Shown: positions 1 to 11,923 of the stretch, piece after piece | Layout: each line of letters opens with the position of its first letter | How positions within the stretch are numbered: the stretch's first letter is position 1 | Origin: an uncultured Propionibacteriaceae bacterium | Lineage (GTDB): Bacteria; Actinomycetota; Actinomycetes; Propionibacteriales; Propionibacteriaceae | Direction: 5' to 3' | Assembly (NCBI GenBank): GCA_936924635.1 | Contig: CAKZHP010000130.1 | Location: 1 to 35,251 of the forward strand | DNA length: 35,251 bases | The notes under the pieces: model-generated | What the model was told of the DNA's origin: nothing | Database searches by the model: none | The model's input: the letters and a program-made list of their open reading frames with translations, nothing else | Program-made: the position numbers and the translations under genes

Positions 1-2
1 CC

Positions 3-74
3 GTGGCACCCAACGGCACCACAGCGATCGTGTCACCCATCCCTGCAGCAGTCCCCCCGGCTCAGCCCACTTAG
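3..74 (+). CDS. Possible 3' end of an upstream gene (partial)
   Basis: An open frame runs in from the left edge and ends at TAG 72-74, directly in front of a hairpin (75-93). The visible tail is rich in Pro, Ala and Thr and ends PPAQPT. I do not recognise it. Third-position GC is lower than in the neighbouring genes, so this could be non-coding. The main argument for a gene end is that the stop codon abuts a terminator-like stem. Sequence left of the window would settle it. Confidence 0.25.
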   Translation: MAPNGTTAIVSPIPAAVPPAQPT

Positions 75-99
75 CCACCGTCCGCTTCGGTGGTGCTTT
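74..99 (+). terminator. Hairpin, probable terminator before kdp
   Basis: CCACCG (75-80) pairs with CGGTGG (88-93) across a 7-nt loop, and a G-T pair can extend the stem by one. GCTTT follows at 95-99. The stem lies directly after a possible stop codon and 85 bases upstream of kdpF. A transcription terminator for the upstream gene is the simplest reading; a regulator-binding dyad is the alternative. Confidence 0.4.
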
Positions 100-117
100 G
101 TACGCGTCAAGATCCCG

Positions 118-145
118 TCAAGGGCGGTCATCAGGGCATCAGGGC
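118..145 (+). promoter_or_regulatory. Short direct repeats upstream of kdpF
   Basis: TCAAGGGC (118-125), TCAGGGC (131-137) and TCAGGGC (139-145) form a small cluster of near-identical repeats 40-65 bases before the kdpF start. Tandem half-sites in front of kdp would be expected if KdpE regulates its own operon. I could not identify a convincing -10/-35 pair, and the sequence does not resemble the T-rich E. coli KdpE site, so assigning these to KdpE is only inference. Confidence 0.25.
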
Positions 146-183
146 CGAGGAGGTCGAGGACGCCTCAGTGTGGGCTAGGGGAC

Positions 184-270
184 ATGATTGTTAACGCGCT
201 CGCGGCAGTGGCGGGTCTCGCCCTGCTCGCGTACCTCCTCTACGCATTGGCCAGACCGGAGAGGTTCTGA
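184..270 (+). CDS. kdpF: KdpF, small membrane subunit of the K+ ATPase
   Basis: This 28-residue peptide is a single hydrophobic helix (about residues 3-22) followed by a short tail ending ARPERF. It matches the size and form of KdpF, which in E. coli is a 29-residue peptide stabilising the KdpABC complex in the membrane. It starts at ATG 184, with AGGGG at 177-181 just upstream. Its TGA (268-270) is one base before the kdpA ATG, so the two are very likely translationally coupled. It is easily missed by gene callers because of its length. Position, topology and the tight link to kdpA make the call secure. Confidence 0.88.
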   Translation: MIVNALAAVAGLALLAYLLYALARPERF

Positions 271-271
271 G

Positions 272-1914
272 ATGGCACCCGTCCTGGCTACCGCCCTCGG
301 CCTGCTCCTCATCGCCGCCCTCCTGATCGGCATCTGCTGGCCGCTGAGCACCTGGCTGCACCAGGTGATCACCGACGAACGGCATTGGCGGGTAGAGCGC
401 CTGCTGTACCGCGCGGCCGGGGTCGACGCGACGACCGAGCAGCGCTGGTCTACCTACGCCCTGTCGGTGATCGCGTTCGGAGTCGTCTCCGTCCTCGCGT
501 TGTGGGCGCTGATCCTCGCCCAGTCGTGGCTGCCATGGTCATTCGGCCGGGCCCAGACGTGGCACGGAGCGCTCAACACCGCCATCAGCTTCACGACGAA
601 CACCAACTGGCAGTCGTACGCGGGTGAGGCCGGCGCGGGTCACACCGTGTCGATGCTCGGCCTGACGGTCCAGAACTTTGTGTCCGCCGCCACCGGCATG
701 GCCGTGGCTGCGGCGCTGCTGCGTGGCCTGTCCCGCTCGGCCACCGACCGTGTGGGCAACTTCTGGGTCGACCTCACCCGGGCCACCGTGCGCGTGCTGC
801 TGCCCATCGCCGTCATCGGCGCTGGCCTGCTCGTGATCGGCGGTGTCGTGCAGAACCTGGACGCACCGCGCCACATCATCACGATCAGCGGCGATCCCCA
901 GACGCTGCAGGGTGGCGCGGTCGCCTCCCAGGAGGTGATCAAGCTGCTCGGCACCAACGGTGGCGGAATCTTCAACGCCAACTCGGCCCACCCGCTGGAG
1001 AACCCGAACGCCTGGACGAACCTGCTGCAGATCCTGCTGGTGCTGATGATTCCGTTCGCGTTGACCCGCACATACGGCCTGATGGTCGGCGACCGGCGCC
1101 AGGGCCGCCTCCTGGCCATCGTGATGGGAGTGTTCGCCGCAGGGTCCGCCCTGCTCACCGCCTGGTCGGAGACCGTGGCTGCCCGCGGGGCCACCGGCGC
1201 CATGGAGGGCAAGGAGGTCCGGTTCGGCATCGCTGGTTCGGTGCTGTTCGGCACGGCCACGACGGGGACGTCCACGGGCGCGGTCAACTCGATGCACGAG
1301 AGCTACTCGGCGCTCGGCGGCGGGCTCTACCTGCTCAACATGATGCTGGGTGAGGTTTCGCCGGGCGGTGTCGGCACGGGGCTGTATGGGATGCTCGTCA
1401 TGGTTGTCCTCACCGTCTTCATCGCCGGCCTCATGGTGGGACGCACCCCGGAACTGCTCGGCAAGACCGTGGGGCGGGCGGAGATCACCTATGCCGCGCT
1501 GGCGTCCATCGTGATGCCGGCCCTGGTGCTGATCGGCACCGCTGCAGCGCTGGTGATCCCGGTCAGCCGGGCTGCACTCCTCGGAGAGGGGCCCCGTGGT
1601 CTGACCGAGATGCTCTATGCGTACACCTCGGCCTCGAACAACAACGGGTCCGCCTACGCCGGCCTGTCGGCCGACCAGCCGTACCTCAACCTGACCCTGG
1701 GCCTGGCGATGTTCCTGGCGCGGTTCGGCATCATCACGCTCACCCTGGCCCTGGCCGGCGCGTTCGCCCGTCAGGCGCGACGCCCGGTCACGACCGGAAC
1801 CCTGCCCACTCACACGCCCGTCTTCGCGGGCCTGCTGATCGGCATCATCCTTCTCCTCGCCGGGCTCACCTTCTTTCCGGCACTCGCCCTCGGACCGCTT
1901 GCGGAGGCACTGGC

Positions 1915-1918
<4 letters not shown>
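272..1918 (+). CDS. kdpA: KdpA, potassium-channel-like subunit
   Basis: KdpA (548 aa) forms the K+ pathway of the KdpFABC pump in the cytoplasmic membrane. It is related to the SKT/Trk K+ transporter superfamily. The four expected pore-loop regions are visible: TTNTNWQSY near residue 108, GTNGGG near 228, TTGTSTGAVN near 330, and TSASNNNGSAY near 452. About ten hydrophobic segments fill the rest. Length agrees with E. coli KdpA (557 aa). ATG 272 is chosen because the family begins with a hydrophobic helix right there; a longer upstream frame would overlap kdpF and has no homology. The stop overlaps the kdpB start by 4 nt (ATGA). Confidence 0.96.
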
Positions 1919-3993
<2,075 letters not shown>

Positions 3994-3994
3994 C

Positions 3995-4564
3995 ATGACT
4001 CGCCACCTCTTCGTTGCAGCCCGCACGCTGCTGCTGTTCACGCTGGTCTGCGGCCTGCTCTACCCCATGGCACTGACCGCGTTCGCGGCGCTGCTGCCGG
4101 GACGCTCCCACGGCTCGGTGGTCGTCGACTCCCGTGGCCAGGTCGTCGGGTCGGCCCTGCTGGGCCAGAACGTCACCGACCCGGGGCTGTTCTGGAGTCG
4201 CCCCTCAGCCTCAGACACGAGCGGTGAGACGAGCGGCGGCAGCAATCTCGGCCCGGCCTCGGCCCGTCTGGCGGAGCAGGTGCGGGAGCGGGAGCAGGCA
4301 CTCCGCGCCGCGAACCCGGAGGCAACCGGCCCGGTGCCACCGGATGCCCTCACCGCCTCTAGCTCTGGCTTGGACCCGCACATCTCGGCGGCGTATGCGC
4401 GCTGGCAGGCGCCCAGGGTGGCCCGGGCAACCGGCGTGCCCCTCAGCGACGTGCTGACGCTCGTCGACACCCACACCGAGCGTGCCTTCTTGGGCTTCCT
4501 CGGCCAGGACCGTGTCAACGTGCTGGAGCTCAACGTCGCCCTGCGCGAACAGACTGGTCGGTGA
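3995..4564 (+). CDS. kdpC: KdpC, periplasmic-facing K+ ATPase subunit
   Basis: KdpC (189 aa; E. coli 190) has one N-terminal transmembrane helix (about residues 10-32) and an extracytoplasmic domain. In the family it stabilises the complex and influences ion and nucleotide affinity. Recognisable family features include the stretch GSALLGQN with FWSRPSA after the helix, the SGGSNLGP segment, and the C-terminal LTLVDTHTE...LNVALRE. The ATG at 3995 lies 1 nt after the kdpB stop. A longer in-frame start inside kdpB is rejected because it would precede the conserved N-terminal helix. kdpD begins 10 nt downstream. Confidence 0.95.
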   Translation: MTRHLFVAARTLLLFTLVCGLLYPMALTAFAALLPGRSHGSVVVDSRGQVVGSALLGQNVTDPGLFWSRPSASDTSGETSGGSNLGPASARLAEQVREREQALRAANPEATGPVPPDALTASSSGLDPHISAAYARWQAPRVARATGVPLSDVLTLVDTHTERAFLGFLGQDRVNVLELNVALREQTGR

Positions 4565-4574
4565 GAATAGAGCC

Positions 4575-7148
4575 ATGGCTCGCGGACGGCTAAGGATCTA
4601 TCTGGGGGCCGCCCCCGGGGTCGGCAAGACCGTGGCCATGCTCTCGGAGGGGGCGCGGCGGGCGAAACGGGGCGCTGACGTGGTGGTGGCTCTCGTCGAG
4701 ACCCACCAGCGCCCCCGCACTGCGGAAATGCTCGAGGGTCTCGAGGTGATTGCGCGCAAAGAGGTGACCTACCGCGGGTCGACGGTGTCGGAGATGGATC
4801 TCGATGCGGTTCTCGCTCGCCGTCCCGAGGTCGCCCTGGTGGACGAGCTCGCCCACAGCAACGCCACCGGCTCCCGTCACGCCAAGCGCTGGCAGGACGT
4901 GGTCGAGCTGCTCGAGGCTGGCATTAGTGTCATCTCCACCGTCAACATCCAGCACCTGGAATCGCTCAACGACGCGGTGACCGCAATCACGGGGGTGCGC
5001 CAGCACGAGACCGTGCCTGACCACGTGGTGCGCAGCGCTGACCAGGTCGAGCTGGTCGACATGTCGCCAGAGGCGTTGCGCCGCCGGATGGCGCACGGCA
5101 ACGTCTATCGGGCCGACAAGGTGGACGCGGCTCTCAGCCGCTACTTCCGGGTTGGCAACCTCGCCGCCCTGCGAGAACTGGCACTGCTGTGGCTGGCCGA
5201 CCGGGTCGATGAAGCGGTCGAGCAGTACCGCGACGACCATCACATCAGCTCCATGTGGCCAACCCGGGAGCGGGTCGTGGTCGCCCTGTCCGGGAGCGAG
5301 GAGGGCGGGGTGCTGCTGCGGCGGGGTGCGCGGATCGCCTCTCGCGGCGCCGGTGGCGAACTGCATGCCGTGTACGTCGCTCGCGACGACGGGCTCGCCG
5401 GACCCACCCTGACCCAGATCGCGGCCCTCCGTTCCCTGACCGAGGAACTCGGCGGGACGTTCCACACGACCACCGGAGATGACGTCGCCAGCGCCGTGCT
5501 CAGCAAGGCCCGGGCGCTCAACGCCTCCCAGGTCGTCGTCGGCAGCAGCCGTCGGCCCGCCTGGCGACGCCTGCTCCGGCGAGGCACCGGTGAGGCAGTG
5601 ATCTCGGCGTCAGGCGACATCGACGTGCTGGTCGTCACCCACGACCTCGCCGGGCGTGACCGGCGGGCGGTCTCGGTGAACCCGCTATCCCCCAGCCGGG
5701 TGAGGCTCGGGCTCGCCCTGGCCGCGATCGGGCCGGGCCTGCTCACCGCCCTCCTCGTGGTCGTTCCCGTCGGGCTGGGGCTGCCACTCATGGTGCAGCT
5801 GTACCTCCTCGTTACCGTCCTGGTCGCGCTCGTTGGTGGTTTGTGGCCAGCGATCGCGGCGGCGGTGGCGTCCTCGCTGCTCCTCAACTGGTTCCTGACC
5901 CCGCCGGTTCGCACACTCACCATTGCCGACCCCGAGAACGCGGCCGCGCTCGCGGTGTTCGTGGCGACCGCCGCAGCGGTGGCCTCTGTGGTGCACCGCA
6001 GCGCCCGAAGGGCCATGATTGCCAACCGCGCTCAGCGGGAATCGGCGGCGCTGGCCGACCTGGCACGCAGCCTGCTGGCGTCCACCGACCAGATGCCCCT
6101 CCTTCTCGAGCAGGTGGTCGACCTCTTCGGCGCCCGGGGGGCCGCCGTCGTTCGCCGTGACCCGGGTGGGGACGTCGTGGTCGCCGCCACCCCCTCGGGG
6201 GCCGGGGCGCCTGGGAGCCCGGAGCCAGCCGATCTCACGGCCCTGGGCCCCGAGGCGGCGCGCGAACCGGTGGATGCCAGCCACGACCTCGTCCTGTTCG
6301 GTGAGGGGACCCGACGGGACCGTCCTCAGCTGCGGGCCGCCTGCGCCGCGCACGCGAACGCTGTGCTGCGTCGGCGCACCTTGGAACGCTCCGCCAACGA
6401 TGCGGAGTGGCTGGCGCGCGACAACCGCGCCCGGCGGGCCCTGCTGTCGGCCGTCTCGCACGATCTGCGCACCCCGCTGGCCGCCATCAAGGCCGCCATC
6501 GGTAGCCTCCGCAGCCAGGAGGTCACCTTCTCCCCCTCCGACCAGAACGAACTGAAGTCGATCATCGACGAGTCCACCGACCGTCTCGACGGGCTCGTGG
6601 GCAACCTGCTCGACCTCTCCCGGCTGCAGGCGGACGCCCTCGTCGTCCACCCGTGCCCCGTCGTGCTGGGAGACCTCGTCGGCCGGCTCGACGTCGGCGC
6701 TGCGCCGACCACCCCGTCGGGCGAGGGTGACCGTCCAGCCCTCACCTACGACCTCGCCGCCGACGCCCAGGTGGTGTGGGCCGACCCCGGTCTGCTGGAG
6801 CGGGTGCTTAGTAACGTCGTGGAGAATGCGGTGCGGCACAGCCCTGCCGACCGCCCGGTCACGGTGGCAACCACCGGGGTCCCGTCCGGTATCGAGATCC
6901 ACGTCATCGACCAGGGTCCAGGCGTCGATGCGACCCAGCGAGAGCGGATGTTTGTGCCCTTCCAGCGCCTCGGGGATGCACCCGACGGTGACGGTGTCGG
7001 TCTCGGCCTCGCCGTCGCTCGGGGATTGACCGAGGCGATGGGTGGGGAGGTCAGCGCCGAGGACACCCCCGGTGGGGGGCTCACCATCATCATCACGCTG
7101 CCTGTGCCCCCCGACCCGGCCCTGCCCGGCAGCGGGGTGGAACGGTGA
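4575..7148 (+). CDS. kdpD: KdpD, osmosensitive K+ sensor histidine kinase
   Basis: KdpD (857 aa; E. coli 894) is the membrane sensor kinase that activates KdpE when K+ is limiting. Domains in order: N-terminal KdpD domain with Walker A GAAPGVGKT (residues 11-19) and a VDELAH motif near 90; UspA-like domain (about 227-350); four closely spaced transmembrane helices (about 376-480); a GAF-like region; and the kinase core. The core has the phosphoacceptor His at about 629 (SHDLRTPL), the N box ENAVRHSP, and G boxes GPGVD and GDGVGLGLA. The start is ATG 4575, just before the conserved GRLRIYLG. The stop overlaps the kdpE GTG by 4 nt. Confidence 0.96.
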   Translation: MARGRLRIYLGAAPGVGKTVAMLSEGARRAKRGADVVVALVETHQRPRTAEMLEGLEVIARKEVTYRGSTVSEMDLDAVLARRPEVALVDELAHSNATGSRHAKRWQDVVELLEAGISVISTVNIQHLESLNDAVTAITGVRQHETVPDHVVRSADQVELVDMSPEALRRRMAHGNVYRADKVDAALSRYFRVGNLAALRELALLWLADRVDEAVEQYRDDHHISSMWPTRERVVVALSGSEEGGVLLRRGARIASRGAGGELHAVYVARDDGLAGPTLTQIAALRSLTEELGGTFHTTTGDDVASAVLSKARALNASQVVVGSSRRPAWRRLLRRGTGEAVISASGDIDVLVVTHDLAGRDRRAVSVNPLSPSRVRLGLALAAIGPGLLTALLVVVPVGLGLPLMVQLYLLVTVLVALVGGLWPAIAAAVASSLLLNWFLTPPVRTLTIADPENAAALAVFVATAAAVASVVHRSARRAMIANRAQRESAALADLARSLLASTDQMPLLLEQVVDLFGARGAAVVRRDPGGDVVVAATPSGAGAPGSPEPADLTALGPEAAREPVDASHDLVLFGEGTRRDRPQLRAACAAHANAVLRRRTLERSANDAEWLARDNRARRALLSAVSHDLRTPLAAIKAAIGSLRSQEVTFSPSDQNELKSIIDESTDRLDGLVGNLLDLSRLQADALVVHPCPVVLGDLVGRLDVGAAPTTPSGEGDRPALTYDLAADAQVVWADPGLLERVLSNVVENAVRHSPADRPVTVATTGVPSGIEIHVIDQGPGVDATQRERMFVPFQRLGDAPDGDGVGLGLAVARGLTEAMGGEVSAEDTPGGGLTIIITLPVPPDPALPGSGVER

Positions 7149-7825
7149 GCCAGAGGATCCTCGTCATCGACGATGAGCCCACCATCCAGCGCACTCTGCG
7201 GATCAACCTGCGCGCGCGTGGGTACGAGGTGGAGACCGTTGGCACCGGCACCGACGCCCTGGCCACTATGGCCGAGGCTCCCGCCGACCTGGTGATCCTC
7301 GATCTGGGTCTGCCCGATATCGACGGAATCGAGGTGCTGCGGCACCTGCGTCAGACGTCGGCGGTGCCGGTCGTGGTGTTGTCAGCGCGGCAGCAGTCAG
7401 ACGACAAGGTGGAAGCGCTCGACGAAGGTGCTGATGATTTCGTGACCAAGCCCTTCGGCGCTGACGAGCTGATGGCCAGGGTCCGGGCAGCGCTACGGCG
7501 TGGGTCCCAGGCGGGGCAGGCTCCACCACCGTTCACCTGCGCCGCGTTCCGTCTAGACTTCGCTGCCGCGCGCGCCTTCACCTCAGCCGGCCCCGTGCAC
7601 CTCACCCCCACCGAGTGGCGGCTACTCACCGAACTCGCCCGTGCCGAAGGCCGCCTGCTGAGCCACGAGAGCCTCCTCAAGGCCGTGTGGGGCCCGAGTT
7701 ACGGACGGGAATCGAACTATCTGCGCGTGTACGCCAACCAGATCCGCCGCAAGCTGGAACCGGACTCGGCGAAGCCGCGCCACCTGATCAACGAACCGGG
7801 GCTCGGCTATCGGTTGCTCCCCTGA
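7145..7825 (+). CDS. kdpE: KdpE, OmpR-family response regulator
   Basis: KdpE (226 aa; E. coli 225) is the DNA-binding partner of KdpD and activates kdp transcription when phosphorylated. The N-terminal receiver domain carries the acidic pair D9-D10, phosphoacceptor D53 (LDLGLPD) and conserved K102 (TKPF). The C-terminal half is an OmpR/PhoB winged helix, with LTPTEWRLL and a C-terminal GLGYRL. It starts at a GTG overlapping the kdpD stop, with GGGTGGA just upstream. It is the last gene of the operon and converges with the opp operon. Confidence 0.96.
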   Translation: MSQRILVIDDEPTIQRTLRINLRARGYEVETVGTGTDALATMAEAPADLVILDLGLPDIDGIEVLRHLRQTSAVPVVVLSARQQSDDKVEALDEGADDFVTKPFGADELMARVRAALRRGSQAGQAPPPFTCAAFRLDFAAARAFTSAGPVHLTPTEWRLLTELARAEGRLLSHESLLKAVWGPSYGRESNYLRVYANQIRRKLEPDSAKPRHLINEPGLGYRLLP

Positions 7826-7877
7826 GCTCAGACAGGCGGGCGCGGCGATCAGACGGGCCGATGCCGCGACCCGGACC

Positions 7878-8907
<1,030 letters not shown>

Positions 8908-8915
<8 letters not shown>

Positions 8916-9936
8916 CGCCCAGCACCTCCTCGGAGAAGTGGCAGGCGGCATGCCTGCCCCGCAGCACCTCGCGCAGCGGCGGGGGCGGGTCGACGCGGCA
9001 CACGTCGCGGGCGTAGCGGCAGCGCGGGTTGAACGGGCAGCCGGGCGGGATCCGCGTCAGGTTGGGCGGTAGGCCACCGATGGCCGACAGCTGCTGGCCC
9101 TTCTGGTCCAGGCGCGGGATCGACTCGAGCAGACCCTTGGTGTACGGGTGCGCGGGGCGCGCGTACAGGTCGAGCACGTCCGCGGTCTCGACGAGCTTGC
9201 CGGCGTACATCACCGCGATCCGGTCGGCGACGTCGGCGACCACGCCGAGGTCGTGCGTGATCAAGATGAGCCCCATGTGGCGCTCCTCCTGCAGCTCCTT
9301 GAGCAGCGCCATGATCTGCGCCTGCACGGTGACGTCGAGCGCCGTGGTCGGCTCGTCGGCGATCAGCACCGCCGGGTCGAGCGCGATCGCCATCGCGATC
9401 ATGATGCGCTGGCGCATACCACCGGAGAACTGGTGCGGGTAGGCGTCGACGCGCTCGTTCGCCGCCGGGATCTTGACCCGCTCCATGAGCCGGATCGCCT
9501 GTGCCCTGGCGTCTGCCTTGTTCATCTTGCGGTGCTGGCGAAACATCTCGGCGATCTGCCAGCCCACGGGGAACACGGGGTTCAGCGACGACAGCGCGTC
9601 CTGGAAGATCATGGAGATCTCCGGCCCACGCACCGACCGGCGTTCCTTCTCCGGCAGCGCGATCAGGTCGGTGCCGCGGTAGCGCACCTGGCCGCCCGTG
9701 ATGTGCGCCGGTGGGGTGTCGAGGATGCCCATGATCGCCTGGGCGGTCACCGACTTGCCGGAGCCGGACTCACCGAGCACCGCGAGCGTCTCCCCCTCGT
9801 CGAGGGAGAACGTGACGCCGTTGATGGCCTTGGCCACGCCGTCGCGGGTGCGGAACTCGACGCGCAGGTCGTCCACCTCGAGCAGGCGGCCGCCGGCGGC
9901 GCTCCAGCGGGAGGTCTCGTTCAACGTCTCAGCCAT
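8908..9936 (-). CDS. oppD: Peptide ABC transporter ATP-binding protein (OppD-like)
   Basis: This is the second ATPase subunit (342 aa) of the peptide importer. It shows Walker A GESGSGKS (55-62), signature FSGGMRQRI, Walker B LIADEPTTALDV, a switch His in ITHDLGVV, and the C-terminal Cys-containing extension (CPFNPRCRYARDVC) typical of OppD/DppD. The first 20 residues precede the ABC fold and are not conserved. ATG 9936 lies 4 nt after the oppC stop; its Shine-Dalgarno sequence (GGTGAG) is weak, so translational coupling to oppC is likely. Confidence 0.9.
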
Positions 9937-9940
9937 CTGC

Positions 9941-10936
9941 TCACCGCGTCTTCGGGTCGAGAGCGTCGCGCACGACCTCGCCCAGCATGATGAAGGCCAA
10001 GACGGTGAGCGACAGGAACAGGGACGGGAACAGCAGCATGTGCGGCGCTGCCGCGATGTAGCCGATGCCCGAGGCCTCCGAGATCGCGATGCCCCAGGAG
10101 ATCGCCGGCGGCTGGAGCCCGATGCCGAGGAACGACAGGGTCGCCTCGGTGGCGATGTAGACGCCGAGGTTGATCGTGGCCACCACCGTGACGGCAGCGA
10201 GGGCGTTCGGGAGGATGTGTGAGGTGATGATCCGCCACGGCGAGGCGCCGAGCGCGCGGGCCGCCTGCACGTACTCCTGCGGCTTCACCTGCAGCACGCT
10301 CGAGCGCATGATGCGCGCCAGGCTGGGCCAGCCCAGCAGCGTCAGCGCGATCACCACCTTGCCGACCACCACCAGGTACGGCGTGTCGGGGCCGTTCGGC
10401 AGCGAGTAGAGGATCACGATCCCGCCGAGCAGCGTCGGGATGGCGAAGAAGACCTCGCCGAGGCGCGAGAGCACGGTGTCGAGCCAACCGCCGTAGTAGG
10501 CCGACACCGTGCCCACGAAACCACCGAGGAGCACCACGGCCACGGTCGTCAGCACGCCGACCAGCACCGAGGCCCGGGCTCCGTAGATGGTGCGGGCGTA
10601 GACGTCGCACCCCTGGGTGTCGGTGCCGAAGATGTGCTCCGCCGAGGGCGCGAGCCGAGAGTCCCCCAGCTGGCAGAACGCCGGGTCTGCCCTGCTGAAG
10701 AGGCTCGGGAAGGCCGCCATCGCCAGCACGACGACGATCAGGGCGGCCGAGATCCAGAACAGCGGCCGTCGGCGCATCTCGCGCCAGGCGTCCGTCCAGA
10801 GCGAGCGAGCGGCCTCCGCCTCGACGGCCGGGGTGGGCAGCTCGGCCCCGGTCGGGTCGACGACGGGGTCGGAGACGTTCGTCGGATCTGCCTCGTCGAC
10901 GCTCTCGACCGCGTCCAGGGGCCGGTGGTCAGTCAT
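9941..10936 (-). CDS. oppC: Peptide ABC transporter permease (OppC-like)
   Basis: This 331-residue inner-membrane permease pairs with OppB to form the translocation path. An N-terminal cytoplasmic stretch of about 55 residues rich in Asp, Glu and Pro comes before the first helix. The conserved OppC region FGTDTQGCDVYART follows. The ABC-coupling EAA loop is at EYVQAARALGASPWRII. About six transmembrane segments are visible. The ATG overlaps the oppB stop by 8 nt. The acidic N-terminal tail is somewhat longer than in many homologues, but common for actinobacterial OppC proteins. Confidence 0.9.
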   Translation of the reverse strand: MTDHRPLDAVESVDEADPTNVSDPVVDPTGAELPTPAVEAEAARSLWTDAWREMRRRPLFWISAALIVVVLAMAAFPSLFSRADPAFCQLGDSRLAPSAEHIFGTDTQGCDVYARTIYGARASVLVGVLTTVAVVLLGGFVGTVSAYYGGWLDTVLSRLGEVFFAIPTLLGGIVILYSLPNGPDTPYLVVVGKVVIALTLLGWPSLARIMRSSVLQVKPQEYVQAARALGASPWRIITSHILPNALAAVTVVATINLGVYIATEATLSFLGIGLQPPAISWGIAISEASGIGYIAAAPHMLLFPSLFLSLTVLAFIMLGEVVRDALDPKTR

Positions 10937-11858
10937 GGGAGATCCTCGGGTCCAGGACGCCGTACAGCACGTCGACGACCAGGTTCGTGAGCAGGTAGAT
11001 CAAGACCAGCACGGTCACCGCGCCGACGACCGAGACACCGTCGGAGGTGTTGATGGCGTTGAAGATGAACCCGCCGATGCCGTTGATGTTGAAGATGCGC
11101 TCGGTCACGATCGCGCCGCCCATGAGGTTGCCGATGTCGTAGCCGATGAAGGTGATGACCGGGATCATCGAGTTGCGCAGGGTGTGGACCCCGATGGTGC
11201 GACCGCGCGTGAGCCCCTTGGCCTTGGCGGTCCGCACGTAGTCGGCGCGCAGGTTCTCCGCAAGGTTGGTGCGGGTCAGGCGGGCGACGTAGGCCACCGA
11301 CAGCGACCCCAGCACGACACCGGGCAGGATCAGCTGCTGGAAGGTCCCCTGGCTCGCCGTGACGGGGATGATGTCGTTGAGGTCGAGCTTGAGGATGGCG
11401 AACTGCGCGCTGGTGCCGATCACGAAGATCGGGATGGAGATCACCACCAGGGTGGAGACGGTGACCAGGGAGTCGATGAAGCTGCCCCGCCTGATGCCCG
11501 ACAGGATGCCGGCCGCGATGCCCAGCACGATTGTCACCAGCACGGCGATCAGGGCCAGCTTCATGGTCGTCGGGTAGCGGATCGCCAGCTCGGAGGTGAC
11601 GGTGTTGCCGTAGAAGTTGGTGCCGAGGTCACCCTTGAGCAGCTTGCCGAGGTAGAGCGCGTACTGCACCAGCAACGGCTTGTCGAGGTTGTAGTCCTGC
11701 TTGAACTTCTCGATGTAGCTGTCGGGGCAGTCGCGCTCGCCGCAGCGGCCTTCCCACGGTTCCCCCGGGAGGGCGTACACGAGCGTGAAGATGAGGAACG
11801 TCGCACCGATGACCACCGGGATCATCTGGAGCAGTCGCCTCAGGACGTACGTGAGCAT
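10929..11858 (-). CDS. oppB: Peptide ABC transporter permease (OppB-like)
   Basis: This 309-residue permease starts with the typical OppB helix (YVLRRLLQMIPVVIGATF). It has the extracytoplasmic segment with LPGEPW, then the remaining helices and the EAA coupling loop ADYVRTAKAKGL. The external loop contains two Cys residues (CGERDC) that could form a disulfide. ATG 11858 is supported by GGAGGG just upstream. The gene follows oppA after 65 nt that hold a 14-bp hairpin, which probably sets its expression below that of the binding protein. Confidence 0.91.
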   Translation of the reverse strand: MLTYVLRRLLQMIPVVIGATFLIFTLVYALPGEPWEGRCGERDCPDSYIEKFKQDYNLDKPLLVQYALYLGKLLKGDLGTNFYGNTVTSELAIRYPTTMKLALIAVLVTIVLGIAAGILSGIRRGSFIDSLVTVSTLVVISIPIFVIGTSAQFAILKLDLNDIIPVTASQGTFQQLILPGVVLGSLSVAYVARLTRTNLAENLRADYVRTAKAKGLTRGRTIGVHTLRNSMIPVITFIGYDIGNLMGGAIVTERIFNINGIGGFIFNAINTSDGVSVVGAVTVLVLIYLLTNLVVDVLYGVLDPRISHD

Positions 11859-11880
11859 GCACCCTCCTCACCACAGGTGA

Positions 11881-11912
11881 CGGCGGCGCCCGGGACAGCC
11901 CGGGCGCCGCCG
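11881..11912 (-). terminator. Perfect 14-bp hairpin between oppA and oppB
   Basis: CGGCGGCGCCCGGG (11881-11894) pairs perfectly with CCCGGGCGCCGCCG (11899-11912) across the 4-nt loop ACAG. It begins 12 nt after the oppA stop and ends 23 nt before the oppB start. There is no U-run. In binding-protein operons such structures commonly stabilise the upstream message or terminate it partially, so that binding protein exceeds permease. I infer that role here from position. Confidence 0.7.
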
Positions 11913-11923
11913 ATCGGACGACC

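Noticed and set aside
1..183. kdpF frame open to the window edge, suggesting a longer protein
   Set aside because: The translated upstream part is not protein-like, and KdpF is known as a peptide of about 29 residues.
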